From positions 1 to 64,000 of the forward strand of contig RWJK01000253.1 of NCBI GenBank assembly GCA_004335835.1: a DNA stretch of 64,000 nucleotides, written 5' to 3'. A program made the translations under genes and the position numbers. A model generated the notes under the pieces. The model was given only the letters and a program-made list of their open reading frames with translations, was not told the DNA's origin and did not search any database. Origin of the DNA: Scenedesmus sp. ARA3 (taxonomy: Eukaryota; Chlorophyta; Chlorophyceae; Sphaeropleales; Scenedesmaceae). Positions 1 through 10,709 of this stretch are shown here, in pieces (the stretch's first letter is position 1; every line of letters begins with the position of its first letter).

Positions 1-114
1 GGGGAGTGGCGCTGGCGCTGGGCCCTGCTGCAGCCGCGTGTGTTGTGTGTGCTGTATGTAACTGGCGGTGTTGCTGCATGTGCCGCTGTGTTCGAGTGTG
101 GTGAATGCATTGCT

Positions 115-147
<33 letters not shown>
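115..147 (+). repeat. (CAG)11 trinucleotide tract
   Basis: Eleven uninterrupted CAG units lie upstream of the first exon I could place for the NEMF gene, so probably in an intron. It is one of many CAG/CTG tracts in the window. Confidence 0.9.
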
Positions 148-149
<2 letters not shown>

Positions 150-319
150 GCAGCTAGGCAGCAGCGTAGAGGTCCTCCTACTTTGTATGTGCTGTTCACG
201 TGGTGCTGCTGCTTGTGGTACTTCGCAGAGTACTAGTGGCTGCCGCGGACTGCTGGCAACTGCTGCCGCTGCTGCTGATGCTGCTGCTGCCGCTGCTGCC
301 TCTGCTGCCGCTGCCGCAG

Positions 320-2443
320 GACGACGAAGAGGCGCTGACTCGCCCTGCCACCAAGGTGGTCGTGGACCTGGCGCTGAGCGCGTACAGCAACGCAGCAGCA
401 CACCACGCGGCCCGCAAGCGGCAGCTGGCCAAGCAGGAGAAGACGCTGGCGGCGCATGCAGAGGCGCTGAAGGCAGCGGAGAAGAAGGCCGCGGCGCAGC
501 TGGCCAACCTGCGCAACAGCGCCACCACGGCACAGGTGTGCAGGAGGGCATTGAGTTGCGCAGCTGTCGCCGCCCAGGCATTGGGTGTGTGCAGGGCTGC
601 TGCGGTGTGCGGCGTTCTCAGCTGCAGTGTGCGCGTGGCACTTGCCATGCAGGTGTGGATACGGCGACTTCCTGCTGCACCTGCATTTTGCTGAGCAGTG
701 TTGCCCAGCCCTTGCCTCTTGATCAACCGCTGCCACGGCCGCTGCTTGCAAACACACCCCTTCTCACCTCTGCCTGCCTCTGCCGGGCACACCGCTGGCC
801 AGGTGGTGCGCAAGGCGGCCTGGTTTGAGCGCTTCCACTGGTTCATCAGCAGCGAGAACTACCTGGTCATCAGCGGGCGCGACGCGCAGCAGAACGAGCT
901 CATCGTGAAGCGATACTTCAGGAAGGGTGAGGCCGGCAGACACTGGCAGTGCAGGGTGGCCAGCCAGGCCGCCAGCCAGCTAGGCATGCAGATGGGCATG
1001 CGGTAAGCAGCCAGCCAGCCGGTCACAGGTCACCCAGCCAGCCAGCCAAGCAGAGCACAGGAGGCAGAGCAGGCTGGCTGGCTGTGGACGAGCTGGCAGT
1101 CTTGTGGCTCTGCCCTCAAGCAGGTTTTGTGCATGACTGCGTTCCATGTGTGACTTGATCCTGCTGCCCCACCGCATGGGCTCATGTGTGCCTGCTGCCG
1201 CCCCGCCTCGCTGCGCAGAGGACATCTACGTGCACGCTGAGCTGCACGGCGCCAGCAGCACCATCATCCGCAACCACGACCCCTCGCGCCCAGTGCCGCC
1301 GCTGACGCTGCAGCAGGCGGGCTGCGCATGCGTGTGCCGCAGCAGGGCCTGGGACAGCAAGGTGGTCACCAGCGCTTGGTGGGTGCACCACCACCAGGTG
1401 AGGCCCAGTAGGGCGCAGCAGCGATGTTTGCTGCCTAGGCGGGGCAGCAAGTGTTGCATTGTTGCCATTGACTTGGGACTGCCCGGGCTGCAGTAGCAAC
1501 AGCAGCAGCAACAGCTGGCAGTTGTAGGCTTGCTGGTGGGCTGCTGTGCACTGCAGCGTGCGAGCATCACTGTGTATGGCAGCATTGCCATGCCTGCTTG
1601 CGCCGACGCCGACATCACTGTGCTGCGGCCACGCTGGCCCTTCTGCTGCAAGCTTGCACCCACCCCGGCATGAGGCAAGTGAGCCTGCTCCAGTGTGCAA
1701 ACGCTCAACCTATTATCATCATCGCGCCCGCAGGTGTCCAAAACTGCGCCCACGGGCGAGTACCTACCCACTGGGAGCTTCATGGTGCGTGGGCGCAAGA
1801 ACTTCCTGCCGCCCCAGGGCCTGGTCATGGGCTTTGGCTTCATGTTCAAGCTGGAGGAGGGATGCATCGGGCGGCACGCAGGCGAGCGCGCCGTGCGCGG
1901 CTACGATGAAGAGGACGAGCAGCAGCAGCAGCAGCAGGGGATGGGCAGGGGAGCGGCAGCGGCGATTGCAGCAGCGGCGGTGGCAGCAGCGGAGGAAGCT
2001 GAGGATGGCAGTGCACTAGAGAGCAGCGCATCAGGTGGGCATGGTGTGCTTGTGCAGAGGCTAGCGCGTGCCTCGGTTGCAGTAGCAGCATGTTAAATTG
2101 TGATGTATGATGTGCTGCGAGCGGTGTTTGCGGGAGCAGGCAGGAGCCCTTGCAGCTGCCTTTTCCTTCCAGTGCACCTGCCAGCCGTCGCGCTCAGCCT
2201 GCTGTAGTTTTGAGGCACCGAGCAACCTCAAGTATTGGATTGTTGTCGCCATCCAGCTCTTAGCTGCCGCTGCGTGTATGTGCCACTGCTGGCGCTTACC
2301 GCCCGCAGGCGTCACTGGCGGCCAGCTGAGCGGCGCAGGCAGCAGCAGCGTGTCAGCGCTGGACTCCTTCCTGGACCTGTCAGCAGACCAGCTGGCATCA
2401 GCAGGCAGCAGGATCAGCAGGGCCAGCAGCAGCGCCACGTCAG

Positions 2444-2477
<34 letters not shown>

Positions 2478-4144
2478 GGGTGGCGCTGGCTTTGAGCGCT
2501 ACGGCCTGGAGCACCCTGCGTCAGCTGCTGAGGGCGGCGATGAGGAGGCTGGTGCAGAGCCAGGGCAGCAGCAGGCAGCAGAGCGGGTGCGCCAATGCAC
2601 AATGACCAGCGCGTGCTGCATGATGTGTGCTACGCAGGTCTGTAAGCAGCGCATGCTACGCGTGGACTGGCTGCAGATTGAGCTTGACCCGCTGCTGGCC
2701 TGCGTCGCGTGCCTAGTGTTTTGCTGTGTCACTTGTGTGCCCCATTCTGGTGCTGCTGCTGCCGCTGCAGGGTGAGAGCAAGCGCTACATCTCAGCAGCG
2801 GAGCGCGCCAAGATGAAGAAGTCCGCCGCCAAGGGCAGCAGCAGCCAGCCGCAGCAACAGCAACAGCAGCAGCAGCAGCAGCAGGAAGCGCAGGGCAAAG
2901 CAGGCGGCAAGCCTCCTGCAGGGCCTAGTGCAGCAGCAGCGGCGGCAGCAGCAGCAGCGGCGGCTGGGCCCAAGGGGCGCCGCGGCAAGGCTGGCAAGGC
3001 TGCTAAGGCCAAGGAGCGGTATGCTGAGCAGGATGAGGAGGACAGGGAGCTGGCGCTGCAGGTGCGGCTGGGAGAGGGCTGCGGTGGGGCGGGGTGGGGC
3101 AGGGAGTGTGGTGTTATTTGGTGGATGTCAGGAGAAGCGCAGATGGGAGGAAAGGAACGCGCGCAGCATGCATGGTTGTTGTGCAATCATCATGGACAGT
3201 CACTGGTATGCAAGGTACTGAGGCCGTGCCGGTATCCTGCAAGTGTGTCAACTGCGTCGTCATGGCCGCTGCTGCGCCTGCTGCAGCTGCTGGGCTCTGC
3301 AGGGCAGAAGAAGTCGCGGCAGGAGCGGCGCCAGGCGCGCAAGTCTGCCAAGGAGGAGGCGCGCAGTGCACGCAGCGGCGGCCCTGCAGCGCCAGACAAC
3401 CTGCAGGAGGCGATCGCAGCAGCGACAGGCAGCCAGTTCAGCGACCTCACGGCGGCAGCAGCAGCAGCAGCTGAGGAGCAGCAGCAGGTATCGTCAGCGT
3501 CTTCTGACAGTGGGGAAGGCGAGAGTGATGCCGCAGCAGCTGATGCAGCAGGCGGGCAGCAGCAGCAGCAGCAAACAGCAGCTGGAGATGGCAGCGCAGC
3601 AGCTGCTGTCAGCGCAGCAGGGGCCGGTGATGGCGCTGCTGGCGCTGGTGACAGCAGCGATGCGGAGGATGAAGCTGCTGAGGCGCTTGCAGCAGCAGCT
3701 GACGAGGCGGAGCGTGCAGAGATCTCTGCGCTGCTTGCTGAGGAGAATGTGGCGGAGCTGCCGTACGAGGAGGGCGATGCAGCAGCGGCAGCGCTCAAGG
3801 AGCTGGACAGCCTCACTGGCGTGCCTCGCGCTGACGATGTGCTGATGTATGCGGTGCCTGTGGTGGGGCCGTATGCTGCGCTGGCAAACTACAAGTTCAA
3901 GGTGAAGCTCACGCCTGGCACCCTGAAGAAGGGCAAGGCCGTGAAGCAGGCGGTGGAGCTGCTGGCGCGGGGGCAGGAGGGCCTTCAGCGGGAGCGGGAG
4001 CTGATGCGTGCAGTGCCGGACATGGACATGGTGAATGCCATGGTCGGCACAGTGAAGATCAGCGCGGCTGGGCTGCAGCAACTGAAGCAGGCCAGCAAGA
4101 AGGCGAAGAAGTCTGCAGCGCAGAGCAGGAACGCAGGGCAGTAG
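320..4144 (+). CDS. NEMF: NEMF / Rqc2 (Tae2) family ribosome quality control factor, 5' end outside window
   Basis: Rqc2/NEMF binds peptidyl-tRNA-stalled 60S subunits, recruits the Listerin ligase and directs C-terminal tailing. Seven exons splice in frame: 320-535, 803-926, 1219-1397, 1734-2034, 2309-2586, 2771-3061 and 3308-4144 (741 residues visible). In order they give the charged coiled-coil end, the NFACT-R domain ([78 protein letters not shown]), a long Gln/Ala-rich acidic linker, a [14 protein letters not shown] segment, and the C-terminal NFACT-C domain ([18 protein letters not shown]) before a Lys-rich tail. The NFACT-N domain lies upstream of the window, and sequence before 320 was not assigned to an exon. 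Odd points are poly-Q and poly-A runs in the linker and very small introns. Family assignment is nearly certain; exact exon ends are inferred from splice consensus and phase. Confidence 0.93.
1008..1048. repeat. CCAG-type tetranucleotide repeats in a NEMF intron
   Basis: Short runs of CCAG/CAGC units occur at about 950-980, 1008-1020 and 1033-1048, all inside the intron between the exons ending at 926 and starting at 1219. This is simple sequence with no coding signal. Confidence 0.6.
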
Positions 4145-4563
4145 CGGCTGGACATGTGACGAGACAGCTGCTGCTGTACGCCATTGCTATGCCTGCTACA
4201 GTTTACGTCAGCAGAGGCATTGCCAAGGTGTGGAATGCTTAGGCTTTTGACATCTTGCATGCATGGTGCAGCTCACAAACGTACATGGCAGCCACTGCTG
4301 TGTTTGTCACCAAAGAGCACTGATACTGTAACGGGATCTCAGCGACATTGATGATGTGGCGGTTTCTTGGTGTTTCAAGCCGTTTCAATTCAAACGCAGT
4401 GGTTGAGGGTCCAAGAAGTGACACCGTCCCAGCTCACACTGGCTATCACTTGAGGCCCGGGCCGCATGTCTCCCCTGGATACTATTTGCCACGGACTTGA
4501 GCTGTTTGTCGAATAGTGTTGCTTTGCCCGAGCCCATCTATACTCCACAACTCAAACAGCAAA
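4145..4563. other. Intergenic: NEMF 3' UTR and H2B promoter
   Basis: About 420 bases between two genes in the same direction. It holds the TGTAA above. I see no coding signal and no clear TATA box. Confidence 0.6.
4327..4331 (+). terminator. Putative TGTAA polyadenylation signal of NEMF
   Basis: TGTAA, the usual chlorophyte poly(A) signal, lies 183 bases after the NEMF stop codon and before the H2B start. The motif is seen; its use is inferred. Confidence 0.45.
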
Positions 4564-5773
4564 ATGGCGCCCAAGCCCATCGGCGACAAGGTTGGTATCC
4601 TTGATTGCTTATAATCACTCATTGTCGCTGTCTTGGCATGTAACGGCTGCGCTGTACCTTGCACGGCATGCCGGGGCCACTTACTGATGGTGGGGGTGTT
4701 GGTGTTCCGTCCTCGTCATGATCCGCAGGCCCCTGCCAAGGCACCAGCCAAGAAGACTACTGGTGGGTATTCGTTTACGTGTCACAGTGATGCGCGCAGC
4801 GGTGCTACACCCAGCAGTGCCCCTGTGCAACAACACAGCACACAACCAGCAGTGGTGCAAACAGCAGTGGTTAATGTTTGTGTCCCTTGCCGCATGCTTG
4901 GCTGCAGAGACAAAGAAGACAAAGAAGAAGATCAGCAAGGCTGAGACCTACAAAATCTACATCTACAAGGTCCTCAAGCAGGTGCACCCTGACACAGGTG
5001 CGCTGCAGCGCTGCTGCTCCTCTTTCCTTCTGGCCTATGACGGCATGATGGGGAGGACAGCATGGTGTGTATTTATCATCATTAGAAGTGTTCGTTTGGG
5101 GAGCAGGTCTTTCAGTGAACTAAGTACTGGCAGCATTTGGACAGCAGCACCTGCAAGGACTGTGGTCCTGTGCGATTGCACCAGATGTGGCAGGTATTTC
5201 ACCTGGCAAGCTGAGGAGGTAACCTTGCCGCTTGCGCACCACACTCCTGCTTGCACAGGTATCTCTTCCAAGGCTATGTCCATCATGAACTCCTTCATCA
5301 ACGACATCTTTGAGAAGGCAAGTAGCAAGAGCTTGTGTGGGGCAGCAAGGCTGGGTTGTGCTTGTTGCAGTGCGCAGGATATGCTGTTTCTTTCAAGCTT
5401 GAAGCATCATGGTGCAGGACGGCGCATCTGCCTGCTGGCTGTGTATATGCTTGTGCTGCTCAGCTCTAAAGTTACTCAAGTACACAGGTCAGGCCTGTGT
5501 ATGTTTTACAGTTACAGCAGCATTCATGCGTCACTTTTAGCATACATATCATGATGAACCTTGTCATCTTAAAGTGGGCCCTCACAACCACGTTTGGCAT
5601 GTGTGTCCGTGCAGATCGCCGGCGAGTCTTCCCGCCTTGCCCGCTACAACAAGAAGCCCACCATCACATCCCGCGAGATCCAGACAGCTGTGCGCCTCAT
5701 CCTGCCAGGAGAGCTGGCCAAGCACGCCGTGTCTGAGGGCACCAAGGCAGTGACCAAGTTCACATCTGCTTAA
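4564..5773 (+). CDS. H2B: Histone H2B, four introns
   Basis: Core histone H2B pairs with H2A in the nucleosome. Five exons join in frame to 122 residues: 4564-4590, 4729-4762, 4908-4997, 5259-5317 and 5615-5773. The N-terminus MAPKPIGDK and the Lys/Ala/Pro-rich tail precede the histone fold ([72 protein letters not shown]), ending in AVTKFTSA with the conserved C-terminal lysine region that is ubiquitinated in other eukaryotes. The start is the first ATG, in AAAATGG context. The fourth intron begins GCAAGT after an AAG exon end, so it looks like a GC-AG intron. Replication-dependent histone genes are usually intronless, so this may be a replication-independent copy; that is inference. Confidence 0.97.
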
Positions 5774-6936
5774 GCTGCTGTTGCTGCTGCTAGTGCTGCA
5801 GCCAAGGGCTAGCTACGTGTGCGTTGTTCTGGGGTTGTTTATGTGAGGCTCGTGTGGGCAAGTGTACTAATATATATACCTGGTCAAGCACTGCAGTGCA
5901 TCCCACTGCTACATTGCTGTCTTGGCATCTTTATTCTGGTGTCCATTTAGTGCGCGGGCTGCTGCTGGCTTGCCTGTTTGGTAGCAGCAACCAGTGCGCA
6001 GCAGAGTCTTGCAGCTTTTCATGTGTGATGTGGGATGGCACATTCCAGCTAGTAGGCTCAATGCATCGCGCAGTAAGCATGATTTTCATGGCCGCCTGCG
6101 GTGCAGTACGGCAACTTCAAGTTGTGAAGTCGTGAAGTTCACGCCAGCCATTGTTGTCAAGATGGTAGCAGGGTGTCTGCAACGGCTCCCTGCCATGCAG
6201 CAGTGCAGTCATTGTGCCTGCCTGGCTTGCACAGTTGTATGTGCCACATACGCGCACGGTGCGCTGCGCAGCACGGCTGGCTGCAGTACTGCACTAGTGG
6301 CATGTGAGCCTGCTTTGAGTCTGCCAGTAAAGGGGTCTCCAAGGTGCTGTCATGCTCCTTTGCTTGTAACATCTGGAAGTTGATCATGAGCTATTCGTTT
6401 GCTTTCCACTTTCTACTTTCCAGGTATCTAACGGCAATGCAGGAAACGCGCCAATGGCTGGCCAGCATGCCAGGCTCAAGACCCTGTTACGCAGTCTAGG
6501 AGCCTAAACTTTAGTCGCAAATTTTCAAATATCGAATCTGCTGGGAGGCGACAGGCCCAGGCTGCTGAGCCAGCCGCAGAAACAGGCTGTGGTCGCTGGC
6601 AGCACTGCTGCACTCAATTGTGTGATCAATGATGCGCTGCATGCCAGAAGTGACTGTGCAGCGCCTGCAGCTTTCAGGTACGACGCGCCACCATGCTGTG
6701 CAGCATATCATGCCTCAGCAGCTGCAGCGGGCAGTCAACAATGGACCATCCGCTCGTGCATGGGCTGCTTACAGAACTGTAACCGACTTGATCAACTCAT
6801 GACTGCGCTAGGTGCAACTTGCGGAGTCCGCTGCACCCATTGACCATACGTATGGTCACCCAGCGTAGCTACGTACAGCTGCCAGCTGTGCACAGCATGT
6901 GTACAGTCTGAGTTGCAGTCTGGGCTGCGCTGCCGC
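5774..6936. other. Intergenic between convergent H2B and PsbP-domain genes
   Basis: About 1.16 kb holding the two 3' untranslated regions. A TTACA (TGTAA on the minus strand) at 6769-6773 lies about 165 bases past the PsbP-domain stop. Open frames here lack protein-like composition and I see no RNA gene. Confidence 0.5.
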
Positions 6937-9180
6937 TCAGGCTTGTGCCAGGCGGAAGCTCTGCACCGCCTGCGTAGCCGCCGGCCCCACGTCCTGCCAC
7001 ATCTCAGTGGTGGAGGAGCCGCGCACGATGTAGATGAAGTCGCCCTGCAGCGCAAAGGTCTGGTAGAAGCGCCGCGACACAATCTGCACAACAGCACGAA
7101 GCAGGTGCTGATCAGGGTGATTGACGTTGCGCAGCCGCAGCGTATATGTGAGCGGCTGTCCATGTGTGGGTTAAACAGCGCGCCTCCAAACGCTTTTTGT
7201 CGGGCGCGTTCAGCGCCATACAGGCTGTAGGGCAGGTGGGGGAGCAATCGGGCCTGAGCATGCCCAGTGTTGTGGCAGTAGCCAGCATACGCAGCCATAT
7301 GCAGCCAAGCACAGCAAGCTGTGCTGTGCAGCAGCAAGCTGTGCTGCGGTCCATGCAGGCCGCACCTGCAGGTCCATGTCGTTGGGCCCCACGCAGCGTC
7401 GCCGTCCTGCGCTGCCCTCCTCAGCCAGCCCCCTGCAGATGGCCAGCTCATACCTGCACGCGCGCCAGCAGCACCAGCGCCAGCAATACAGCCCGGCAGT
7501 GACAATTTTACTTTGAGTTTCACTTTGATAAATGCCTGCCGTATGCCATGATGTGATGTAGTGTTGATAGATCTGCCGCATGCCACTGGCAGAGGTTGCG
7601 CCAATCTTTTGGTTTTGCAGGATGCTGCTGCACTGCGGGCATTCTGGCGCAGCAGCAGACCAGGGTGAAGAATGTCATGCTTGTCAGCTATGCATGCAAC
7701 ACAAATCATGTTTACGGCGCAGTCCTGAACCCAGCCATGCGTGCTACCTGGCTCTCGTCAAGGTTGACCAAAGCAAAGAAGACGCGGCATGCAGGATCCG
7801 CGCTGCATAACTCACTCTGCATCGTAGTATGTAGTGCTGCCGGGGCTACCATCTGCTGCGTCTGGCACCCTGGGAGCTGGCGTGGGGCTGACGACATCAA
7901 AGCCAAAGGTGCTTTGCTGCAGGCCAGCAACAGCACAGCGCAAGGTGTGTAATTAATGCCTGACTGTCCGTCCAGGAACCGCTTGGCTGTACAAGAAGCT
8001 GCAAGGGTGTGGTGGCTGGTAACCGCAAAGATACATGCAGATGCAACACCAGTAGGATGCTGAAGCTGCTGCCCAAGTGCTCACTGCCTGTGCTTTCTGT
8101 GAAGCAATTTTTGTTCTGTGTGTATGCAGCGTAAGCCTGTGGCACATGCTGCACCCTGTGCCTGCTCACATTATTTCGTTGCTCGGCCAGCACTGCCTCC
8201 AGCAGCTGCGCAGGGCTGAGCTCTGCAAGTGTCAGAAGCAGCGCAGTGAAAGCCATGTCATTCACGGCATCATGTACACCAGCCAAAGCTGCTGCCGTCC
8301 CTGCACAAATGGATCTTATTTTGCTGCCAGCACAGCTGTGCTGGTGCCCTTCACACCTCCACAGCAGAGGGTTGCTCTGCCACCAGGGCGTGCTGGTGTA
8401 AGCACCAGTGGTGCATAAAATGCGCCCATCAGAGAGCAAGCACGTTGTCAAGTGGCCAGGTGCGCTGCATTAAATGCGCCCATCAGAGAGCAAGCACGTT
8501 GTCAACTGGCCAGGTGCACTGCTGCTGCTGCTGCTGCTGCACTTGCATGCGGCATGATGGCGTGACACCTGTCCCATGCTCACCAGCTGCATTCTCCGGT
8601 CGCTGCTGCTTGAATATTGACAGGGTTTCAAAGGTGTTGAAGTTGCCAAAGAATGCCTGCGTGCCTAGGTCAGCCTTGTCTGACCGGTCCTGCAGGTGGC
8701 AGACATGGGTGTATCAGCACACAAGTACTGAACAATACCACACATGTGTCATCGCCACAGCTGCTTGCCACTCACATAAGCTAGCGCCCATGAGTCTGGC
8801 ACTGTTACTTGGTAGCCTGCCTTCAATGTGTACGGCTTCAGCTGTGCTTTCCTGCTGAATTTGAGCTTCACACTTGCGTCTGCTGGGCTGTTTGACATTA
8901 GGATGCCTGCAGCAGTGCCTAGCAGCAATGCCCGCCGCACGACAGAGCTGCTACAGATGCTGGTGTTGTCGCTGCTGCTGTCGCTGTTGGGTAGCTCCAG
9001 TGGGTCTGTCGATGCCATGCAGCTCATTACGTTTCTTCTGCTCGCCTGCATGTAGCATAAACCTGCAGATCTACTGCTGCTACAGCTGCTGCTGCTGCTG
9101 CTGCTGCTGCTGTTACTGCTGCTGATATGTGCCTGCCTATGGCTATGCGAACGTCCGGTGAGCTGCTTTGCCTTCAGCAT
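6937..9180 (-). CDS. PsbP-domain thylakoid lumen protein
   Basis: PsbP-domain proteins are lumenal photosystem assembly or stability factors. Six exons on the minus strand keep one frame (349 residues): 9180-8776, 8689-8584, 8300-8170, 7916-7816, 7453-7366 and 7155-6937. Residues 1-80 are Ser-rich and basic like a chloroplast transit peptide. Residues 82-83 are a twin arginine followed by a hydrophobic stretch (VVRRALLLGTAAGILM) and an A-D-A cleavage site at 100-102, so Tat-type transport into the lumen is expected. The mature part has PsbP hallmarks: GYQVTVPDSWALAY, FFGNFNTFETLSIF, TTYYDAEYELAICRG and a final hydrophobic/aromatic block ending in SFRLAQA. The start is uncertain: the ATG at 9051 is an alternative that removes the poly-Ser run encoded by a CTG repeat. 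Which PPD subgroup it belongs to cannot be told. Confidence 0.85.
8418..8525. repeat. 54-bp tandem duplication in a PsbP-domain gene intron
   Basis: Two adjacent copies with period 54 (8418-8471 and 8472-8525) share about the first 45 bases with one substitution, then diverge. They lie in the intron between the exons at 8584 and 8300. This is a recent local duplication. Confidence 0.85.
9086..9112. repeat. (CTG)n tract encoding poly-Ser on the minus strand
   Basis: About nine CTG units lie within the first exon of the PsbP-domain gene and read as AGC serine codons on the minus strand if the upstream start at 9180 is used. Confidence 0.8.
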
Positions 9181-9210
9181 AACTAGTTAATTATTCCCAC
9201 GGCAGCTACA

Positions 9211-10049
9211 ATGGCTATGAAGGAAGGCGATGTACGTGCCGTGATGTTTCTTGTCGCGGACGTGTTGCAGCGTGCTGCAGATGATGCTCAGGTATGAGGT
9301 TGAATAGAAATCAATCATCAGTTCAGATTGCGTAACGGTTCTGCATTGTTTACCAGGAACCTGTCACCACACTGTGACATTGATGCGCTGATGTGGCACT
9401 GTCACCAGTGCAAACGTTTATGCCCTTGAGCCCTGTGCAGGACCTTTGAACAGCTGCTTGCAGGTTGATGTAAAAACTGGCAAGGTCTTGAAGACGTTCT
9501 GTTGAAGTGAGTGAGTGAGTGACTACCCAGGCAGCTCTGCAGCTCCTGGGTAAGTTAAGGCTAAGAGGGTGTGTGTGGCCAGGGGCGTCGCCCCTGGGCT
9601 CCACACCCTCTACCATTTCTGTTGAATAAGCAGGGTGCAGGATCTACTGGTGCTGTCAGCAGACACACCAGCAGCTACTCAACGCTGGCCATGGCCATGC
9701 ATCGAGCAAGCAGGGCGCAGCTGTGCCACACGCATTGAGACAGGTACTGTTTCATCAGCATTGTTCAATCACCAAGTTCTCTGGTGCCGGCTTGGCGTAT
9801 GTGGAAGAGCTTCAGCTGTTTGTTGCTCATTTGCCACCACCCAGCCTGCAGGCCTGTGTCAGACACAGTATACGTGCCTGCAAGGCCCAAGGCTACAGGG
9901 GCTGCCATTGGGATGCTAAAACCGTCGAAACAGATTTACAGGCGTATACTGCTTTTAATATGGCGCTGTTGGTTTCACATGCGGTGAAGCTTGCCCAACT
10001 GCTCGGCAACACTTGGTGCAATTGGTCAACACCCCGGAGCAGCCGGTAG
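9211..10049 (+). CDS. Uncertain gene fragment, function unknown
   Basis: The ATG at 9211 opens a 27-codon segment (MAMKEGDVRAVMFLVADVLQ...) that ends at a plausible donor at 9292. Downstream, 9639-9741 and about 9770-10040 contain protein-like stretches such as AYVEELQLFVAHLPPPSLQA and HWDAKTVETDLQAYTAFNM. I could not build one continuous frame through all three parts, and I recognise no family. It lies between the divergent PsbP-domain gene and the PPR-cyclin gene and could be a separate small gene or unrelated open frames. The 110-bp insertion at 9507-9616 falls in the gap between the first two parts. Treat the boundaries as a zone of possible coding sequence, not a model. Confidence 0.25.
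9497..9626. mobile_element. 110-bp hairpin-rich insertion flanked by 10-bp direct repeats
   Basis: The 10-mer TTCTGTTGAA occurs at 9497-9506 and again at 9617-9626. The 110 bases between start with GTGAGTGAGTGAGTGA and contain two inverted repeats: ACCCAGG...CCTGGGT (about 9523-9549), and a long near-perfect hairpin whose arms share AGAGGGTGTG and AGGGGCG around a TCG loop (about 9565-9614). The layout resembles a short non-autonomous element with a target-site duplication. No coding capacity. The family is unknown. Confidence 0.55.
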
Positions 10050-10709
10050 GTGCCCAACACTGACAAACACTTTCAGCGATTTACTTTGCCCTCTTAACTT
10101 CTGCTTATAAAAGAAATATAGGGTGTACTCATGCTGAGGGAGGATTGGGTGCCGTGCCCACCGGCGCGGTCCGCAGTCACCCGGCAACACGCGCACACAC
10201 GAGCCAGCCGGCCTGACAACACCGGTGCCAGCAGCTCAGCAAGCACTGGTGCATCACAGACTGCAATTGTTTTGTATTTCTGGCACCCTTTCTTTGCTTT
10301 TGAACAGCTGCAGCACAGTTTCAGCGGCCCGGGATCTTCGGTGGGATCACTCCTGCTGAGATTTTATCAATGGAAGCTAGTGTTCGCTCCTCGTATATGT
10401 TACGTGATACATTTTTGCATTGTGGTGCGGGCGCCAGCCATTACTAATGCCAATATTGCGCCTGGGTTTGGGGTGCAGAGGCAATTTGGCCACCTTCTGC
10501 TACCAGCAGCCCGGTGACACCATGCAGGCAGACTGCATACAATCTGCGGTTTAGTAATATCGATCAACTGTGCAGTAGCAGCTTCCACAGGTCCCGTCTT
10601 AACCAACTTTGCCACCAGCTATTTGCTTATCGACTGCTTGATCATACACCCCGTGTTTGTGTTCAATGATCAAGCTGTAAAACATTTCTCACGATTGGGG
10701 TTGGAAATC

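Noticed and set aside
115..147. CRISPR-like or regulatory array from regular triplet repeats
   Set aside because: Pure trinucleotide runs without spacers; simple-sequence expansion, as elsewhere in the window.
40..846. Overlapping open frames of 150-260 codons on both strands
   Set aside because: They arise from CAG/CTG repeats and GC-rich sequence. Only the frame through 320-535 continues into a recognisable NEMF exon.
10131..10517. 128-codon frame starting MLREDWVPCPPARSAV
   Set aside because: No family resemblance, no splice-linked partner and mixed composition; probably upstream non-coding sequence of the PPR-cyclin gene.
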